The notes under the pieces were generated by a model, which saw nothing but the letters and a program-made list of their open reading frames with translations, made no database searches and was not told the DNA's origin. Both the position numbers and the translations under genes were made by a program. Source: Terribacillus aidingensis (GTDB lineage Bacteria; Bacillota; Bacilli; Bacillales; Amphibacillaceae). Taken from it: DNA of 64,000 nt. How positions within the stretch are numbered: position 1 is the first letter of the stretch; every line of letters begins with the position of its first letter. Positions 47,623 to 57,341 of this stretch are shown one piece after another. The stretch is from positions 1,460,001 to 1,524,000 of the forward strand of contig NZ_CP159996.1 of NCBI RefSeq assembly GCF_040703035.1. The letters run 5' to 3'.

Positions 47623-49749
47623 ATGGCAGACCAAAAACAAGTGTTCTCCACTGAAATTTCCGGACAGACTTTCTCTGTTGAAATTGGAGAACTTGCCAAG
47701 CAAGCGAACGGCGCTTGTCTCATCCAGTACGGCGATACGTCCGTACTATCGACTGTCACTGGTTCGAAGGAACCGAAGGACCTACCGTTCTTCCCGCTGA
47801 CAGTGAACTACGAGGAAAGACTTTATGCAGTAGGTAAGATACCAGGCGGTTTCATTAAGCGGGAAGGTCGTCCGAGTGAAAAAGCAGTACTTGCTTCACG
47901 TCTGATTGACCGTCCGATTCGTCCTTTATTCCCGGATGGATTCCGTAATGATGTACAAGTAATCAGCATGGTCATGAGTGTGGATCAGGATTATTCTTCT
48001 GAAATTGCTGCAATGATCGGTTCTTCCATTGCTATCAGCATTTCTGATATCCCATTCCATGGTCCGATCGCTGGTGTAGTAGTCGGTCGTGTTGATGGTG
48101 AATTCGTCATCAATCCAACGAAAGAACAGCAAGAAAAAAGTGACATCGATTTAACTGTAGCTGGAACAAAAGATGCAATCAACATGGTTGAAGCAGGTGC
48201 GCAGGAAGTGCCGGAAGACATCATGCTGGAAGCAATCATGTTCGGTCATGAAGAGATCAAACGACTTGTCGCTTTCCAGGAAGAAATCGTTGCTGCTGTG
48301 GGCAAAGAGAAGATGGAAGTGAAACTCTTCGATTTGGACAAGGAATTGACAGAAGATGTGAAAAGCCGCTGCTACGATCAGCTGAAAGCTGCAATCGAGG
48401 TGCATGAGAAAAAAGCACGCGAAGCTGCAATCACTGAAGTGAAGAACGAAATGGTTGCGTTCTATGAAGAACAAGAAACCGACGAAGATACAATCAAGCA
48501 AGTGAAGGGTATCCTTGATAAACTTGTGAAGGAAGAAGTTCGTCGTGCCATCACGAAGGACAAGATCCGTCCTGATGGACGCGGAGTGGATGAAATCCGT
48601 CCATTGTCTTCCCGTATCGGAGTACTTCCTCGTACACACGGGTCTGCTTTATTCACACGCGGCCAAACGCAGGCACTAAGTGTTTGTACGTTGGGCGCAC
48701 TTGGTGATGTACAGATTCTGGATGGTCTTGATACAGAAGAAACGAAGCGTTTCATGCATCACTACAACTTCCCGCATTTCAGCGTCGGAGAGACTGGACC
48801 AATCAGAGGACCAGGACGCCGCGAAATCGGTCATGGTGCACTTGGTGAGCGTGCTTTGGAGAAAGTTATTCCAGATGAGAAGGATTTCCCTTATACAATT
48901 CGACTTGTATCTGAGATCCTTGAATCGAATGGTTCAACATCACAGGCTAGTATCTGTGCCAGCACAATGGCTATGATGGATGCAGGTGTACCAATCAAAG
49001 CACCAGTTGCCGGAATCGCAATGGGTCTGGTAGCTTCTGGTGATGATTATACAATCCTTACCGATATCCAAGGCATGGAAGATGCACTAGGCGATATGGA
49101 CTTCAAAGTTGCCGGAACTGAAAAAGGTGTAACAGCACTGCAAATGGATATTAAAATCGAAGGCTTAAGCCGTGAAATCCTGGAAGAGGCACTTACACAA
49201 GCTCGTAAGGGCCGTCTGGAGATCCTTGGTCATATGATGTCTACAATCAGCGAACCGAAGCAAGAGCTTTCCGCTTATGCTCCTAAGATCCTGACGATGA
49301 CTATTAATCCGGATAAGATCCGTGATGTAATCGGACCAAGTGGTAAACAGATTAATAAGATCATTGAAGAAACTGGCGTTAAGATCGATATCGAACAAGA
49401 CGGTACTGTATTCATTTCTTCTACTGAATCTGAGAAGAACGAACAAGCGAAGCAGATTATCAGTGACATCGTGCGCGAAGTTGAAGTTGGCGAAGTTTAC
49501 GATGGTACAGTGAAGCGAATCGAGAAATTCGGTGCTTTCGTTGAATTGTTCAAAGGAAAAGATGGTTTGGTTCATATCTCTGAACTTGCAGAAGAACGTG
49601 TAGGCAAGGTTGAGGATGTCGTCAAGATCGGCGACAAACTGAAAGTGAAAGTCAAGGAAATCGACCGTCAAGGCCGAGTTAACCTTTCTCACAAACAGTT
49701 ATTGATCGAAGCTAAGAAAGAAAAAGAAGAGCAGGAAACTGCTGAATAA
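47623..49749 (+). CDS. pnp: Polyribonucleotide nucleotidyltransferase (PNPase)
   Basis: PNPase degrades RNA 3' to 5' using phosphate. The 708-residue protein has two RNase PH domains (first with [15 protein letters not shown]; second with [16 protein letters not shown] and the [17 protein letters not shown] region), a KH domain ([20 protein letters not shown] near 560) and an S1 domain ([20 protein letters not shown] near 625). ATG 47623 follows GAGAGGGG by 8 bp; ATG 47605 overlaps that site. Confidence 0.99.
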   Translation: MADQKQVFSTEISGQTFSVEIGELAKQANGACLIQYGDTSVLSTVTGSKEPKDLPFFPLTVNYEERLYAVGKIPGGFIKREGRPSEKAVLASRLIDRPIRPLFPDGFRNDVQVISMVMSVDQDYSSEIAAMIGSSIAISISDIPFHGPIAGVVVGRVDGEFVINPTKEQQEKSDIDLTVAGTKDAINMVEAGAQEVPEDIMLEAIMFGHEEIKRLVAFQEEIVAAVGKEKMEVKLFDLDKELTEDVKSRCYDQLKAAIEVHEKKAREAAITEVKNEMVAFYEEQETDEDTIKQVKGILDKLVKEEVRRAITKDKIRPDGRGVDEIRPLSSRIGVLPRTHGSALFTRGQTQALSVCTLGALGDVQILDGLDTEETKRFMHHYNFPHFSVGETGPIRGPGRREIGHGALGERALEKVIPDEKDFPYTIRLVSEILESNGSTSQASICASTMAMMDAGVPIKAPVAGIAMGLVASGDDYTILTDIQGMEDALGDMDFKVAGTEKGVTALQMDIKIEGLSREILEEALTQARKGRLEILGHMMSTISEPKQELSAYAPKILTMTINPDKIRDVIGPSGKQINKIIEETGVKIDIEQDGTVFISSTESEKNEQAKQIISDIVREVEVGEVYDGTVKRIEKFGAFVELFKGKDGLVHISELAEERVGKVEDVVKIGDKLKVKVKEIDRQGRVNLSHKQLLIEAKKEKEEQETAE

Positions 49750-49762
49750 TATGTAAGAGAGA

Positions 49763-49792
49763 AGAAACTGGTTTAGCCAGTTTCTTTTTTTT
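49763..49792 (+). terminator. Rho-independent terminator after pnp
   Basis: AGAAACTGG (49763-49771), loop TTTAG, CCAGTTTCT (49777-49785) and seven or more T residues make a clear terminator. Confidence 0.9.
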
Positions 49793-49864
49793 AGCGGATA
49801 AACATGCTATGCTTGTTCTTCCTTGTCCTACCCCCTCATAAGCTAGACTAGAGGAGGGATGGGA

Positions 49865-50818
49865 ATGCACCGGATTATCATTCACCTGGTCGTATTTATC
49901 ACACTGCTGTTTCTGCTCATCGATAGCGGGCATATGCCTTTTCAGGCAGCGTCTGTCAACCATCATCCAGTTTTTTCTGATATAGCAGTACGAGCAGATG
50001 AACAGGAACTGCGGCAGGAAATCGAAGCGGTGCGCGAAGAAGTCGAACAGCCGGCTGAAAACGCGCGAATCGATAAGATATGGAAAAAGGTGCCTGGAAA
50101 GGCTGGCATCAAAGTAGATGTCGACGCTTCTTTGGAAAAGATGAAGAAGGCAGGTATATTCGATCGGGAACTGCTTGTAGTGGAAGAAGTCGAACCTGAA
50201 ATCACACTTGATGAGCTGCCGGCATCGCCAATATACCGTGCCAGGGAGGATCAGGAACAGGTCGCCTTATTGATCAATGTTTCCTGGGGGGAAGACCATA
50301 TTCCTGCAATTCTGCAGACATTGAAGGATGCAAATGCCAAGGCCAATTTCTTTATCGAAGGTAAATGGGCGAAAGAGCATAACCAGCTAGTCGAGATGAT
50401 TAAAGAAGAAGGACATGTAATCGGGAACCATGCATATAACCATCCTGATATGAGTCGAATGAGCGAGACTGATTCGGCAGAACAGATAAGCCAAACAAAT
50501 GAAATCATTCACGCGATAACAGGTGACAAACCAGTCTATTTTGCACCGCCAAGCGGGAGCTTTAATGATGGGACAATACAGGCTGCCAATGAACAGGGGA
50601 TGGAGACGATTCTATGGTCTGTCGATACCATTGATTGGCAAAAACCGACAGTTCCTGTTATGATGAAACGCGTGACCGAAAAACTGCATCCTGGAGCTTT
50701 CATCTTGATGCATCCTACTCCTGTTGTGGAGGCTGGATTAGCTGATATGTTAAAAGCCATTAATGAAAAAGGGTACAGTGTATCGACTTTGGATACGATA
50801 TTGAATGAAGGAAGATAA
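49865..50818 (+). CDS. ylxY: YlxY, polysaccharide deacetylase-like protein
   Basis: The 317-residue protein has an N-terminal signal-anchor helix (about residues 3-20), an acidic helical region, and a C-terminal NodB-type domain from about residue 130. The His pair motif is present (GNHAYNHPD), as are WSVDTIDW and ILMHPT. The usual first motif TFDDG is replaced by INVSWGED, and the RPPxG motif reads APPSG, so a normal metal-dependent deacetylase site is unlikely. B. subtilis has a gene of this name at the same place. ATG 49865 is 6 bp after GAGGAGGGA; ATG 49859 lies within that site. Confidence 0.88.
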   Translation: MHRIIIHLVVFITLLFLLIDSGHMPFQAASVNHHPVFSDIAVRADEQELRQEIEAVREEVEQPAENARIDKIWKKVPGKAGIKVDVDASLEKMKKAGIFDRELLVVEEVEPEITLDELPASPIYRAREDQEQVALLINVSWGEDHIPAILQTLKDANAKANFFIEGKWAKEHNQLVEMIKEEGHVIGNHAYNHPDMSRMSETDSAEQISQTNEIIHAITGDKPVYFAPPSGSFNDGTIQAANEQGMETILWSVDTIDWQKPTVPVMMKRVTEKLHPGAFILMHPTPVVEAGLADMLKAINEKGYSVSTLDTILNEGR

Positions 50819-50858
50819 TGGTACAGCGAGATATACTGCTGATTGGGAGGATTTGAAT

Positions 50859-52073
50859 TTGCTGCAGACGCACACTTGCAAAAATGGACTACGAGTTGTA
50901 GTAGAAAACATGCCATCGGTACGTTCCGTTACGATCGGCATTTGGATTTTGACTGGTTCACGAAATGAAGAAGAGAAGAATAACGGTTTGTCACACTTTT
51001 TAGAGCATATGTTTTTCAAAGGAACGAAAAATCGATCCGCCAAAGAACTAGCGGAAGCTTTCGATGCCATCGGAGGCATGGTCAATGCTTTCACCTCTAA
51101 AGAGTATACATGCTATTATGCGAAAGTGTTGGATACACATAAGGAATACGCACTGGAAGTCCTAGCTGACATGTTCTTTGAATCACAATTTGCACAAGAG
51201 GAAATTGTGAAAGAGCAGAAAGTTGTTTTAGAAGAGATCAAAATGGCAGAAGATACGCCGGATGATATTATCCACGACTGGCTGGCAGAAGCTGCTTACG
51301 GAAAACATCCGCTTGGATTGCCTATACTCGGTACAGAAAGCACACTAATGAGTTTTACAAGTGAGTCAGTAAGGAATTACAAAGAGTCTCATTATGTGCC
51401 GGAGAAGATGGTTATTTCTGTAGCTGGAAATGTGGATGAATCTTTCATCAAGACTGTAGAAGACCAGTTTGGAACATTCCAAGCTGAATCTGCCCATAAA
51501 GCGCTTGATGTACCGCCATTTACACCAAATACGATCAGCCGATCCAAGGAAACCGAACAAGCTCATTTAACGATTGGGTATCAAGGTTTGGAACTGGACG
51601 ATCCGGCTAGCTATAGTCTGATGGTTGTGAACAATGTACTGGGCGGCAGCATGAGCTCAAGATTATTCCAGGATGTGCGAGAAGAGAAAGGTTTGGCTTA
51701 TTCGGTGTATTCCTACCATAGTACGTACCTGGACAGCGGCATGCTGACTATCTATGCTGGAACGGGTAAAGAACAGCTGGATGAGCTTCAGGAAACGATC
51801 CGTTTGACGTTGGAAAAACTGAAGGCTGACGGCATCACTGACAAAGAGTTCCGCAATACGAAAGAGCAGCTGAAAGGGAATTATATGCTTGGGCTGGAAA
51901 GTACGAACAGCAGAATGAGCCGAAATGGCCGTAATGAATTGCTGCTCGGCAAGCACCCTTCCTTGAATGAATTGATTGAGAAAATCGATAATGTGACGAT
52001 GGATGATGTCAATGCTGTCATCCAGAAGATATTCGGCAAGGAACAAGCAAGAGCGATTGTTGCACCAAAATAA
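50859..52073 (+). CDS. mlpA: M16 family zinc peptidase MlpA (YmxG)
   Basis: The 404-residue protein is a pitrilysin-type peptidase of the mitochondrial-processing-peptidase subfamily. The inverted zinc motif HFLEH is at residues 46-50, with the distal glutamate in the segment VVLEEIKMAED, and the C-terminal partner domain has the R/Y-type substrate motif LGGSMSSRLFQDVREEKGLAYSVYS. TTG 50859 is chosen (TGGGAGG 8 bp upstream; the protein then begins LLQTHTCKNGLRVVVEN, aligned with B. subtilis MlpA). The open frame upstream overlaps ylxY. Confidence 0.94.
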   Translation: MLQTHTCKNGLRVVVENMPSVRSVTIGIWILTGSRNEEEKNNGLSHFLEHMFFKGTKNRSAKELAEAFDAIGGMVNAFTSKEYTCYYAKVLDTHKEYALEVLADMFFESQFAQEEIVKEQKVVLEEIKMAEDTPDDIIHDWLAEAAYGKHPLGLPILGTESTLMSFTSESVRNYKESHYVPEKMVISVAGNVDESFIKTVEDQFGTFQAESAHKALDVPPFTPNTISRSKETEQAHLTIGYQGLELDDPASYSLMVVNNVLGGSMSSRLFQDVREEKGLAYSVYSYHSTYLDSGMLTIYAGTGKEQLDELQETIRLTLEKLKADGITDKEFRNTKEQLKGNYMLGLESTNSRMSRNGRNELLLGKHPSLNELIEKIDNVTMDDVNAVIQKIFGKEQARAIVAPK

Positions 52074-52089
52074 AAGGAGCTGATCTGCT

Positions 52090-52320
52090 TTGCGTTTCAA
52101 GGACATAGGTGATAAAGAGATCATTGATGTGAACAACGGCGAGCGTTTAGGTGTGCTTGGTCAGACTGATATAGAGTTCAACCCTGTCACAGGAAAAATC
52201 GATGCATTTCTCATACCGAATTACAAATGGTTCGGGTTGCGCAAGGAAGGCAGCGATAATCGCATTGCCTGGGAGGAAATCCAGACAATCGGAAAACATA
52301 TGATTTTAATACGGACGTAA
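52090..52320 (+). CDS. ymxH: YlmC/YmxH family PRC-barrel sporulation protein
   Basis: This 76-residue protein matches the small PRC-barrel family found in spore formers (RFKDIGDKEIIDVNNGERLG, IEFNPVTGKIDAFLIPN). The B. subtilis members are expressed in sporulation, but function is not defined. It begins with TTG 52090 behind AAAGGAGCTGAT, and ends just before a terminator. Its position between mlpA and dpaA is conserved. Confidence 0.9.
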   Translation: MRFKDIGDKEIIDVNNGERLGVLGQTDIEFNPVTGKIDAFLIPNYKWFGLRKEGSDNRIAWEEIQTIGKHMILIRT

Positions 52321-52323
52321 ATG

Positions 52324-52351
52324 GCCAGTGCATAACGCACTGGCTTTTTTT
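52324..52351 (+). terminator. Rho-independent terminator after ymxH
   Basis: GCCAGTGC (52324-52331), loop ATAAC, GCACTGGC (52337-52344) and seven T residues form a textbook terminator that isolates the spoVF genes from upstream transcription. Confidence 0.92.
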
Positions 52352-52378
52352 GTGTTTGCACTATGCCCCAATTCAATC

Positions 52379-52405
52379 ACTCCTTACGGTAATCCTCATA
52401 TGATA
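52379..52405 (+). promoter_or_regulatory. Sigma-K-like sporulation promoter for dpaAB
   Basis: CATATGATA (52397-52405) fits the sigma-K -10 pattern CATAnnnTA exactly, and an AC (52379-52380) sits 16 bp upstream as the short sigma-K -35 element. In B. subtilis the spoVF (dpaAB) operon is under sigma-K in the mother cell. The elements are short, so the context carries much of the weight. Confidence 0.6.
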
Positions 52406-52469
52406 ACTCGAAAGCAACTAATCTCTTGATGAAGATCTAATAAAATACGCTGCAGAGCGAGGTGAGAGT

Positions 52470-53348
52470 TTGACCACTGAATTGACTATCGCTGTTCTTG
52501 GCGGTGATGCCCGCTACTTGGAGATGATTCGCAGCTTACAATGCAGTGCGAATGCATCTGTATTTGCGGTGGGCTTCGAACAAATCAGTCAAAGCTTCAC
52601 CGGCGGTATCCAGCGGGAGTTAGAGGACATAGATCCGCATAGTCTAAATGCGGTTATTCTTCCGATTCCCGGAGTTGGCTCTAATGGACAGATCGAAACA
52701 GTATTCTCCGATAAGAATATTCAGCTGACTGAAAGCTGGGTAGATCAACTGCCTAAGGATTGTGTCATTTTTACGGGTATTACAAATGACTATCTGACAG
52801 AATTATGCGAGAAACGGAATTTGCGTCTTATTTCCTTGTTCGACAGAGATGACGTCGCAATTTATAATTCGATCCCGACTGCCGAGGGAGCTATCATGAC
52901 TGCAATCAAACATACTGATTTCACCATCCATGGCTCCAAGGTCGTTGTACTTGGATTCGGTCGTGTAGGTATAAGTGTGGCAAGCAAATTCGATGCACTT
53001 GGCGCCAATGTGCAAGTCGGATCAATCCACGATGCTGATATAGCACGGATCAGTGAAATGGGAATGCGTGCCTTTTTCCTCGATCGCCTTCCGGAAATGG
53101 TAAAGGATACTGATATCCTGATCAATACAATACCAGCCCTTGTCGTAAAGAAAGCAATCATCGAACAGCTGCCTGCCCAGACACTGATCATCGATCTTGC
53201 TTCCAAGCCTGGCGGAGTAGACTTCGACTATGCGAAAAAGCGAGGAATCGAAGCGATCCATGCATTAAGCCTGCCTGGTATCGTCGCGCCTAAAACTGCT
53301 GGAAATATTTTGTCCGTCGTCATTAAACAGATTTTAACCAACAGCTGA
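52470..53348 (+). CDS. dpaA: Dipicolinate synthase subunit A (SpoVFA)
   Basis: DpaA with DpaB makes dipicolinic acid, the calcium chelator of the spore core, from the product of DapA. The 292-residue protein has a central Rossmann fold (VVVLGFGRVGISVASKFDALGA near residue 158) and the pattern LINTIPALVV shared with hydroxyacid dehydrogenases. The start is TTG 52470 with GCGAGGTGAGA upstream. DpaB starts 14 bp after it. Confidence 0.96.
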   Translation: MTTELTIAVLGGDARYLEMIRSLQCSANASVFAVGFEQISQSFTGGIQRELEDIDPHSLNAVILPIPGVGSNGQIETVFSDKNIQLTESWVDQLPKDCVIFTGITNDYLTELCEKRNLRLISLFDRDDVAIYNSIPTAEGAIMTAIKHTDFTIHGSKVVVLGFGRVGISVASKFDALGANVQVGSIHDADIARISEMGMRAFFLDRLPEMVKDTDILINTIPALVVKKAIIEQLPAQTLIIDLASKPGGVDFDYAKKRGIEAIHALSLPGIVAPKTAGNILSVVIKQILTNS

Positions 53349-53362
53349 AGGAGGATTAACTT

Positions 53363-53953
53363 ATGAGTTTAGCAGGAAAACGGATCGGCTTCGGTATTAC
53401 AGGCTCCCATTGTACGTACAGTGAGATATTTCCACAGATCGAACAGCTGGTGAAACTTGGAGCGGAAGTGGTGCCGGTTGTCAGCAACACGGTTCAATTT
53501 ACTGATACGTATTTCGGAGATGCGAAGGATCATTTGCAGAAAATAAGCGATCTGACACAAACGAAGATAATCAAAACGATTCCGGAAGCCGAGCCATTAG
53601 GTCCGCGGGAACCACTGGATTGCATGGTCATAGCCCCGCTTACAGGCAACAGTATGTCGAAGCTGGCCAATGCACTCACGGATAGTCCGGTTTTGATGGC
53701 GACAAAAGCAACCTTGCGCAATGAGAAACCAATCGTACTGGGAATCAGTACAAATGATGCCCTTGGTTTGAATGGAGTTAACCTGATGCGCCTGATGGCA
53801 GCAAAATATATGTATTTCGTACCATTCGGACAAGACGACCCGTATAAGAAGCCAAACTCCCTTGTTGCCGATATGACAAAACTTCCGGAAACGATTGAAG
53901 CCGCATTGCAATACAAGCAGCTGCAGCCCGTGCTGGTCCAACGTTTTTCCTAA
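53363..53953 (+). CDS. dpaB: Dipicolinate synthase subunit B (SpoVFB), flavoprotein
   Basis: DpaB is the flavoprotein-type partner of DpaA. The 196-residue protein has a flavodoxin-like fold (KRIGFGITGSHCTYSEIFPQI at the N-terminus; CMVIAPLTGNSMSKLANALTDSPV near residue 95). It resembles phosphopantothenoylcysteine decarboxylase-type flavoproteins. GAAGGAGGATT precedes the ATG. asd follows after 118 bp. Confidence 0.96.
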   Translation: MSLAGKRIGFGITGSHCTYSEIFPQIEQLVKLGAEVVPVVSNTVQFTDTYFGDAKDHLQKISDLTQTKIIKTIPEAEPLGPREPLDCMVIAPLTGNSMSKLANALTDSPVLMATKATLRNEKPIVLGISTNDALGLNGVNLMRLMAAKYMYFVPFGQDDPYKKPNSLVADMTKLPETIEAALQYKQLQPVLVQRFS

Positions 53954-53987
53954 ACTCCCTAAACGGTAACCTATGATAGAAAAATTG

Positions 53988-53996
53988 TGATAGAAT
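53988..53996 (+). promoter_or_regulatory. Extended -10 promoter candidate for asd-dapG-dapA
   Basis: TGATAGAAT (53988-53996) is an extended -10 (TG-n-TAGAAT) about 75 bp before asd. No good -35 hexamer lies upstream. It would give the lysine/diaminopimelate genes vegetative expression independent of the sporulation promoter of dpaAB. Confidence 0.45.
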
Positions 53997-54071
53997 AGTG
54001 CTAGCGTTAAAATCAAATAGCGTACCAACCAGTATACGTATCCATTTAGATAGACAGGGAGAGGGTTATTC

Positions 54072-55121
54072 ATGACACAGCAAGGTTATCATATCGCAGT
54101 AGTAGGCGCGACAGGCGCTGTAGGCCAAAAAATGCTGGAAACTCTCGCAGAACGCAATTTTCCGATCAGCGAGCTATCCTTATTATCATCCAGCAGATCT
54201 GCTGGACAGCAAATAGATTACAAAGGCAAAAGCTATACAGTAAAGGAAGCCAAACCGGAAAGCTTTGAAGGTGTGGATATCGCATTATTCTCTGCTGGCG
54301 GATCTGTATCCAAAGCATTGGCACCGGAAGCAGCAAAACGAGGAGCGGTAGTTGTCGATAATACAAGTGCATTCCGTATGGATCCGGATGTGCCTCTAGT
54401 AGTACCTGAAGTTAATGAAGGTGATTTGAAGCTTCATAAAGGAATCATTGCTAACCCGAATTGCTCCACTATCCAGATGGTGGCGGCGCTTGAGCCGTTG
54501 AAAGAAGCTTATGGTCTTTCCCGAATCATCGTCTCTACTTACCAAGCTGTATCCGGAGCTGGAGCAGTGGCAATTGACGAATTAAAAGATCAGGCACAGC
54601 AATTCCTGAATGGCGAGGACATGGAAGCAAGCGTCCTTCCAGTCAAAGGAGATAAACGCCACTTCCCTGTAGCATTCAATGCGCTGCCGCAAATCGATGT
54701 CTTTCAAGACAATGGCTACACATATGAAGAAATGAAAATGATCAATGAAACGAAAAAAATAATGCATGCAGAGGATCTTCACGTTTCGGCGACTTGTGTA
54801 CGACTGCCGGTCTTCACTTCCCATGCAGAAAGCGTTTATGTCGAGCTTGGCCAGAACGGTCTCACTGTTAAAGAAATTCAGGAGAAACTGGCTGCAGCTG
54901 AAGGGATCGTGCTAGAGGATGATCCAAGTACACAGACTTACCCAACACCGCTTTCTGCAGCTGGCAAGAAAGAAGTATTTGTAGGAAGAGTACGCAAGGA
55001 TCCGGATCATGACAATGGATTCCACCTTTGGATCGTTTCCGATAACCTTTTGAAGGGTGCAGCGTGGAATAGTGTCCAAATCGCAGAACGCTTGATCCAA
55101 CATAACTTGCTTACAGTCTGA
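54072..55121 (+). CDS. asd: Aspartate-semialdehyde dehydrogenase
   Basis: Asd reduces aspartyl phosphate to the semialdehyde, the branch point to diaminopimelate/lysine, threonine and methionine. The 349-residue protein has the NADP loop [13 protein letters not shown] and the catalytic Cys near residue 131 in [22 protein letters not shown] precedes the ATG. dapG starts 9 bp after its stop, so asd-dapG-dapA form one unit. Confidence 0.98.
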   Translation: MTQQGYHIAVVGATGAVGQKMLETLAERNFPISELSLLSSSRSAGQQIDYKGKSYTVKEAKPESFEGVDIALFSAGGSVSKALAPEAAKRGAVVVDNTSAFRMDPDVPLVVPEVNEGDLKLHKGIIANPNCSTIQMVAALEPLKEAYGLSRIIVSTYQAVSGAGAVAIDELKDQAQQFLNGEDMEASVLPVKGDKRHFPVAFNALPQIDVFQDNGYTYEEMKMINETKKIMHAEDLHVSATCVRLPVFTSHAESVYVELGQNGLTVKEIQEKLAAAEGIVLEDDPSTQTYPTPLSAAGKKEVFVGRVRKDPDHDNGFHLWIVSDNLLKGAAWNSVQIAERLIQHNLLTV

Positions 55122-55130
55122 GGTGTAGAA

Positions 55131-56342
55131 ATGAAAGTGTTAGTCCAGAAGTTTGGCGGTACGTCTGTTAGGGATAATCAGACAGAAGCCATCCAGCATA
55201 TTGAAAAGGCGCTCCAGGAAGGGAATAAAGTAGTGGTCGTTGTATCTGCGATTGGGCGATATCCTGATCCCTATGCAACTGATTCCTTACTGCAATTGGT
55301 CGGTATTCCAGGTGAGACGCATATATCAAAACGTGAGAAGGACTTGCTGCTATCATGCGGTGAGGTCATCTCATCAGTCGTCTTCTCGAATGCGCTTAAT
55401 GCTAAAGGAATCCGCGCTGCTGCTTTGACTGGGGCACAAGCTGGCTTTATTACCAATGAAGAATTCACAGCTGCCAAGATCAAAGAAATGCGAGTTGAAC
55501 GTATTTGGGAAGAGCTAGAGACACATGATGTCGTTGTCGTAGCTGGCTTCCAAGGTATGACAGAGGATGGAGAAATCACTACAATCGGCCGGGGCGGAAG
55601 CGATACTTCCGCAGCTGCACTCGGCGCTGCTTTACAAGCAGAGTATGTCGATATCTTCACGGATGTAGAAGGAATCATGACAGCTGATCCGCGTGTCGTT
55701 GAAGAAGCACGTATGCTGGATGTTGTCACGTATACGGAAATATGTAATCTAGCTTATCAAGGTGCAAAAGTGGTACATCCGCGTGCAGTTGAAATTGCGA
55801 TGCAGGCAAAGGTTCCGATGCGTGTCAGATCTACAGGTTCGCTATCAGAAGGAACGCTTGTTACATCGTCCAGGGACAATTTTGCAGGCAAGGATATTCC
55901 TGACCGGCTGATTACCGGTATCGCGCATCTTGCCGGTATTTCTCAAATCAAGATCGAAACGGATACGGATGCTTATAAAACACAGTCCCGTGTTTTCAAA
56001 GCGATGGCCGAAGCAAATATTTCTGTTGACTTTATCAATATTTCGCCAAATGGTGTTGTATATACGATTGCTGCCGAGCAGGTGATGCTTGCGCAGGATA
56101 TCCTTGGTGAGCTTGGACTTGAGCCGAAAGTTATTAACAACTGTGCGAAAGTATCTCTAGTCGGTGCTGGTATGACAGGTATACCTGGAGTGACGGCGAA
56201 AATTGTCCAAACATTGACGGATAAAGAAATCGATATCCTGCAATCTGCGGATAGCCATACAACTATTTGGGTACTGATTAACGAAAAGGATCTTATAGCA
56301 GCAGTGAATGCGCTGCATGCGACATTCGAGCTTAGTCTATAA
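55131..56342 (+). CDS. dapG: Aspartate kinase I (DapG)
   Basis: This kinase phosphorylates aspartate at the head of the pathway to diaminopimelate. The 403-residue protein has the amino-acid-kinase signature VQKFGGTSV, the TIGRGGSDTSAAALGAAL region near residue 150, and two C-terminal ACT domains. Genomic context with asd, dapA and dpaAB identifies it as the DapG isozyme, which in B. subtilis is sensitive to meso-diaminopimelate rather than lysine. The usual lysine-type lysC would lie elsewhere. Confidence 0.95.
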   Translation: MKVLVQKFGGTSVRDNQTEAIQHIEKALQEGNKVVVVVSAIGRYPDPYATDSLLQLVGIPGETHISKREKDLLLSCGEVISSVVFSNALNAKGIRAAALTGAQAGFITNEEFTAAKIKEMRVERIWEELETHDVVVVAGFQGMTEDGEITTIGRGGSDTSAAALGAALQAEYVDIFTDVEGIMTADPRVVEEARMLDVVTYTEICNLAYQGAKVVHPRAVEIAMQAKVPMRVRSTGSLSEGTLVTSSRDNFAGKDIPDRLITGIAHLAGISQIKIETDTDAYKTQSRVFKAMAEANISVDFINISPNGVVYTIAAEQVMLAQDILGELGLEPKVINNCAKVSLVGAGMTGIPGVTAKIVQTLTDKEIDILQSADSHTTIWVLINEKDLIAAVNALHATFELSL

Positions 56343-56377
56343 GACATGATAATTGTTGAAGGCAGAGGGGTTTTACG

Positions 56378-57241
56378 ATGAAATTCGGTAAAGTTATTAC
56401 AGCAATGGTAACTCCATTCGATAATCAAGGTCAGATTGATTTTGATGCAACTACTCGTTTACTCGACTATTTGATTGAGAATGGAACAGAGGCCGTCGTG
56501 GTAGCTGGTACAACCGGCGAATCGCCAACGCTTTCCCATAAAGAAAAGCTTTCTTTATTCCGCCATACAGTGAAAACAGTCGATGGACGGATTCCGATCA
56601 TAGCTGGAACAGGAAGTAACAACACGCAAGCAAGTATCGATCTTACAAAAGAAGCAGAAGAAATTGGTGTCGATGCGGCGTTGATCGTTGCGCCGTATTA
56701 CAATAAACCAAACCAGCGAGGATTATATGCGCATTTTAAAGCAGTTGCAGATAGTACGAAGCTGCCTATAATGCTTTATAATATTCCAGGTCGCTCTGTT
56801 GTAAAGATCGAACCGGAAACTGTTATGGAACTATCCAAAATTTCGAATATCGTTTCTGTGAAAGATTCCACTGGCGACTTGAGCAGTATGACGAAGGTCA
56901 TTACTGGTACGCCTGATGATTTTAGTCTGTACAGCGGTGATGATGATTTGACTCTGCCAGTAGCTGCTATCGGCGGTAATGGAATCGTATCCGTATCTTC
57001 CCACATTGTCGGTAACGAGATGCAGGCTATGCTGCAGGCGTATGAAGCTGGCAACGTCGAAGAAGCTGCACGCATTCATCAGCAGATTCTGCCGGTAATG
57101 CAAGGATTGTTCCAAGCACCGAACCCGGCACCAGTGAAAGAAGCGCTGAATCAGAAAGGTATCACAGTAGGCGGTGTCCGTTTGCCGCTAGTCGAACTAT
57201 CTGAAGAAGAAAAAGAGAATATCAGTAAGCTATTGAAATAA
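56378..57241 (+). CDS. dapA: 4-hydroxy-tetrahydrodipicolinate synthase
   Basis: DapA condenses pyruvate with aspartate semialdehyde. The 287-residue TIM-barrel protein has GTTGESPTLSHKEK near residue 46, YYNKPNQRGLYAHF, the LYNIPGRS loop, and the Schiff-base Lys near residue 162 in VSVKDSTGD. Its product is used both for diaminopimelate (wall, lysine) and, by DpaAB encoded just upstream, for spore dipicolinate. GCAGAGGGG precedes the ATG. Confidence 0.98.
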   Translation: MKFGKVITAMVTPFDNQGQIDFDATTRLLDYLIENGTEAVVVAGTTGESPTLSHKEKLSLFRHTVKTVDGRIPIIAGTGSNNTQASIDLTKEAEEIGVDAALIVAPYYNKPNQRGLYAHFKAVADSTKLPIMLYNIPGRSVVKIEPETVMELSKISNIVSVKDSTGDLSSMTKVITGTPDDFSLYSGDDDLTLPVAAIGGNGIVSVSSHIVGNEMQAMLQAYEAGNVEEAARIHQQILPVMQGLFQAPNPAPVKEALNQKGITVGGVRLPLVELSEEEKENISKLLK

Positions 57242-57246
57242 ATGAC

Positions 57247-57283
57247 CAAAGAAGCAGGAGGAGTCCTCCTGCTTCTTTGTTTA
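57247..57283 (+). terminator. Strong rho-independent terminator after dapA
   Basis: CAAAGAAGCAGGAGG (57247-57261) and CCTCCTGCTTCTTTG (57265-57279) form a 15-bp perfect stem with a 3-base loop, followed by TTTAT. This closes the dap operon. Confidence 0.9.
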
Positions 57284-57304
57284 TGTATGTTGCCTCGCTC
57301 ACTG

Positions 57305-57327
57305 TCCATACTAAAAGCAAGTATGGA
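57305..57327 (+). repeat. Perfect inverted repeat abutting the tepA ribosome site
   Basis: TCCATACT (57305-57312) and AGTATGGA (57320-57327) are a perfect 8-bp inverted repeat with a 7-base spacer. The right arm runs directly into AAAGGAG, the tepA ribosome site. It could be an operator or an RNA hairpin that affects tepA translation; no T-run follows. Confidence 0.6.
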
Positions 57328-57341
57328 AAGGAGCTAGGACT

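Noticed and set aside
53954..54071. Lysine riboswitch before asd
   Set aside because: The gap is only 118 bp and lacks the length and conserved motifs of an L-box.
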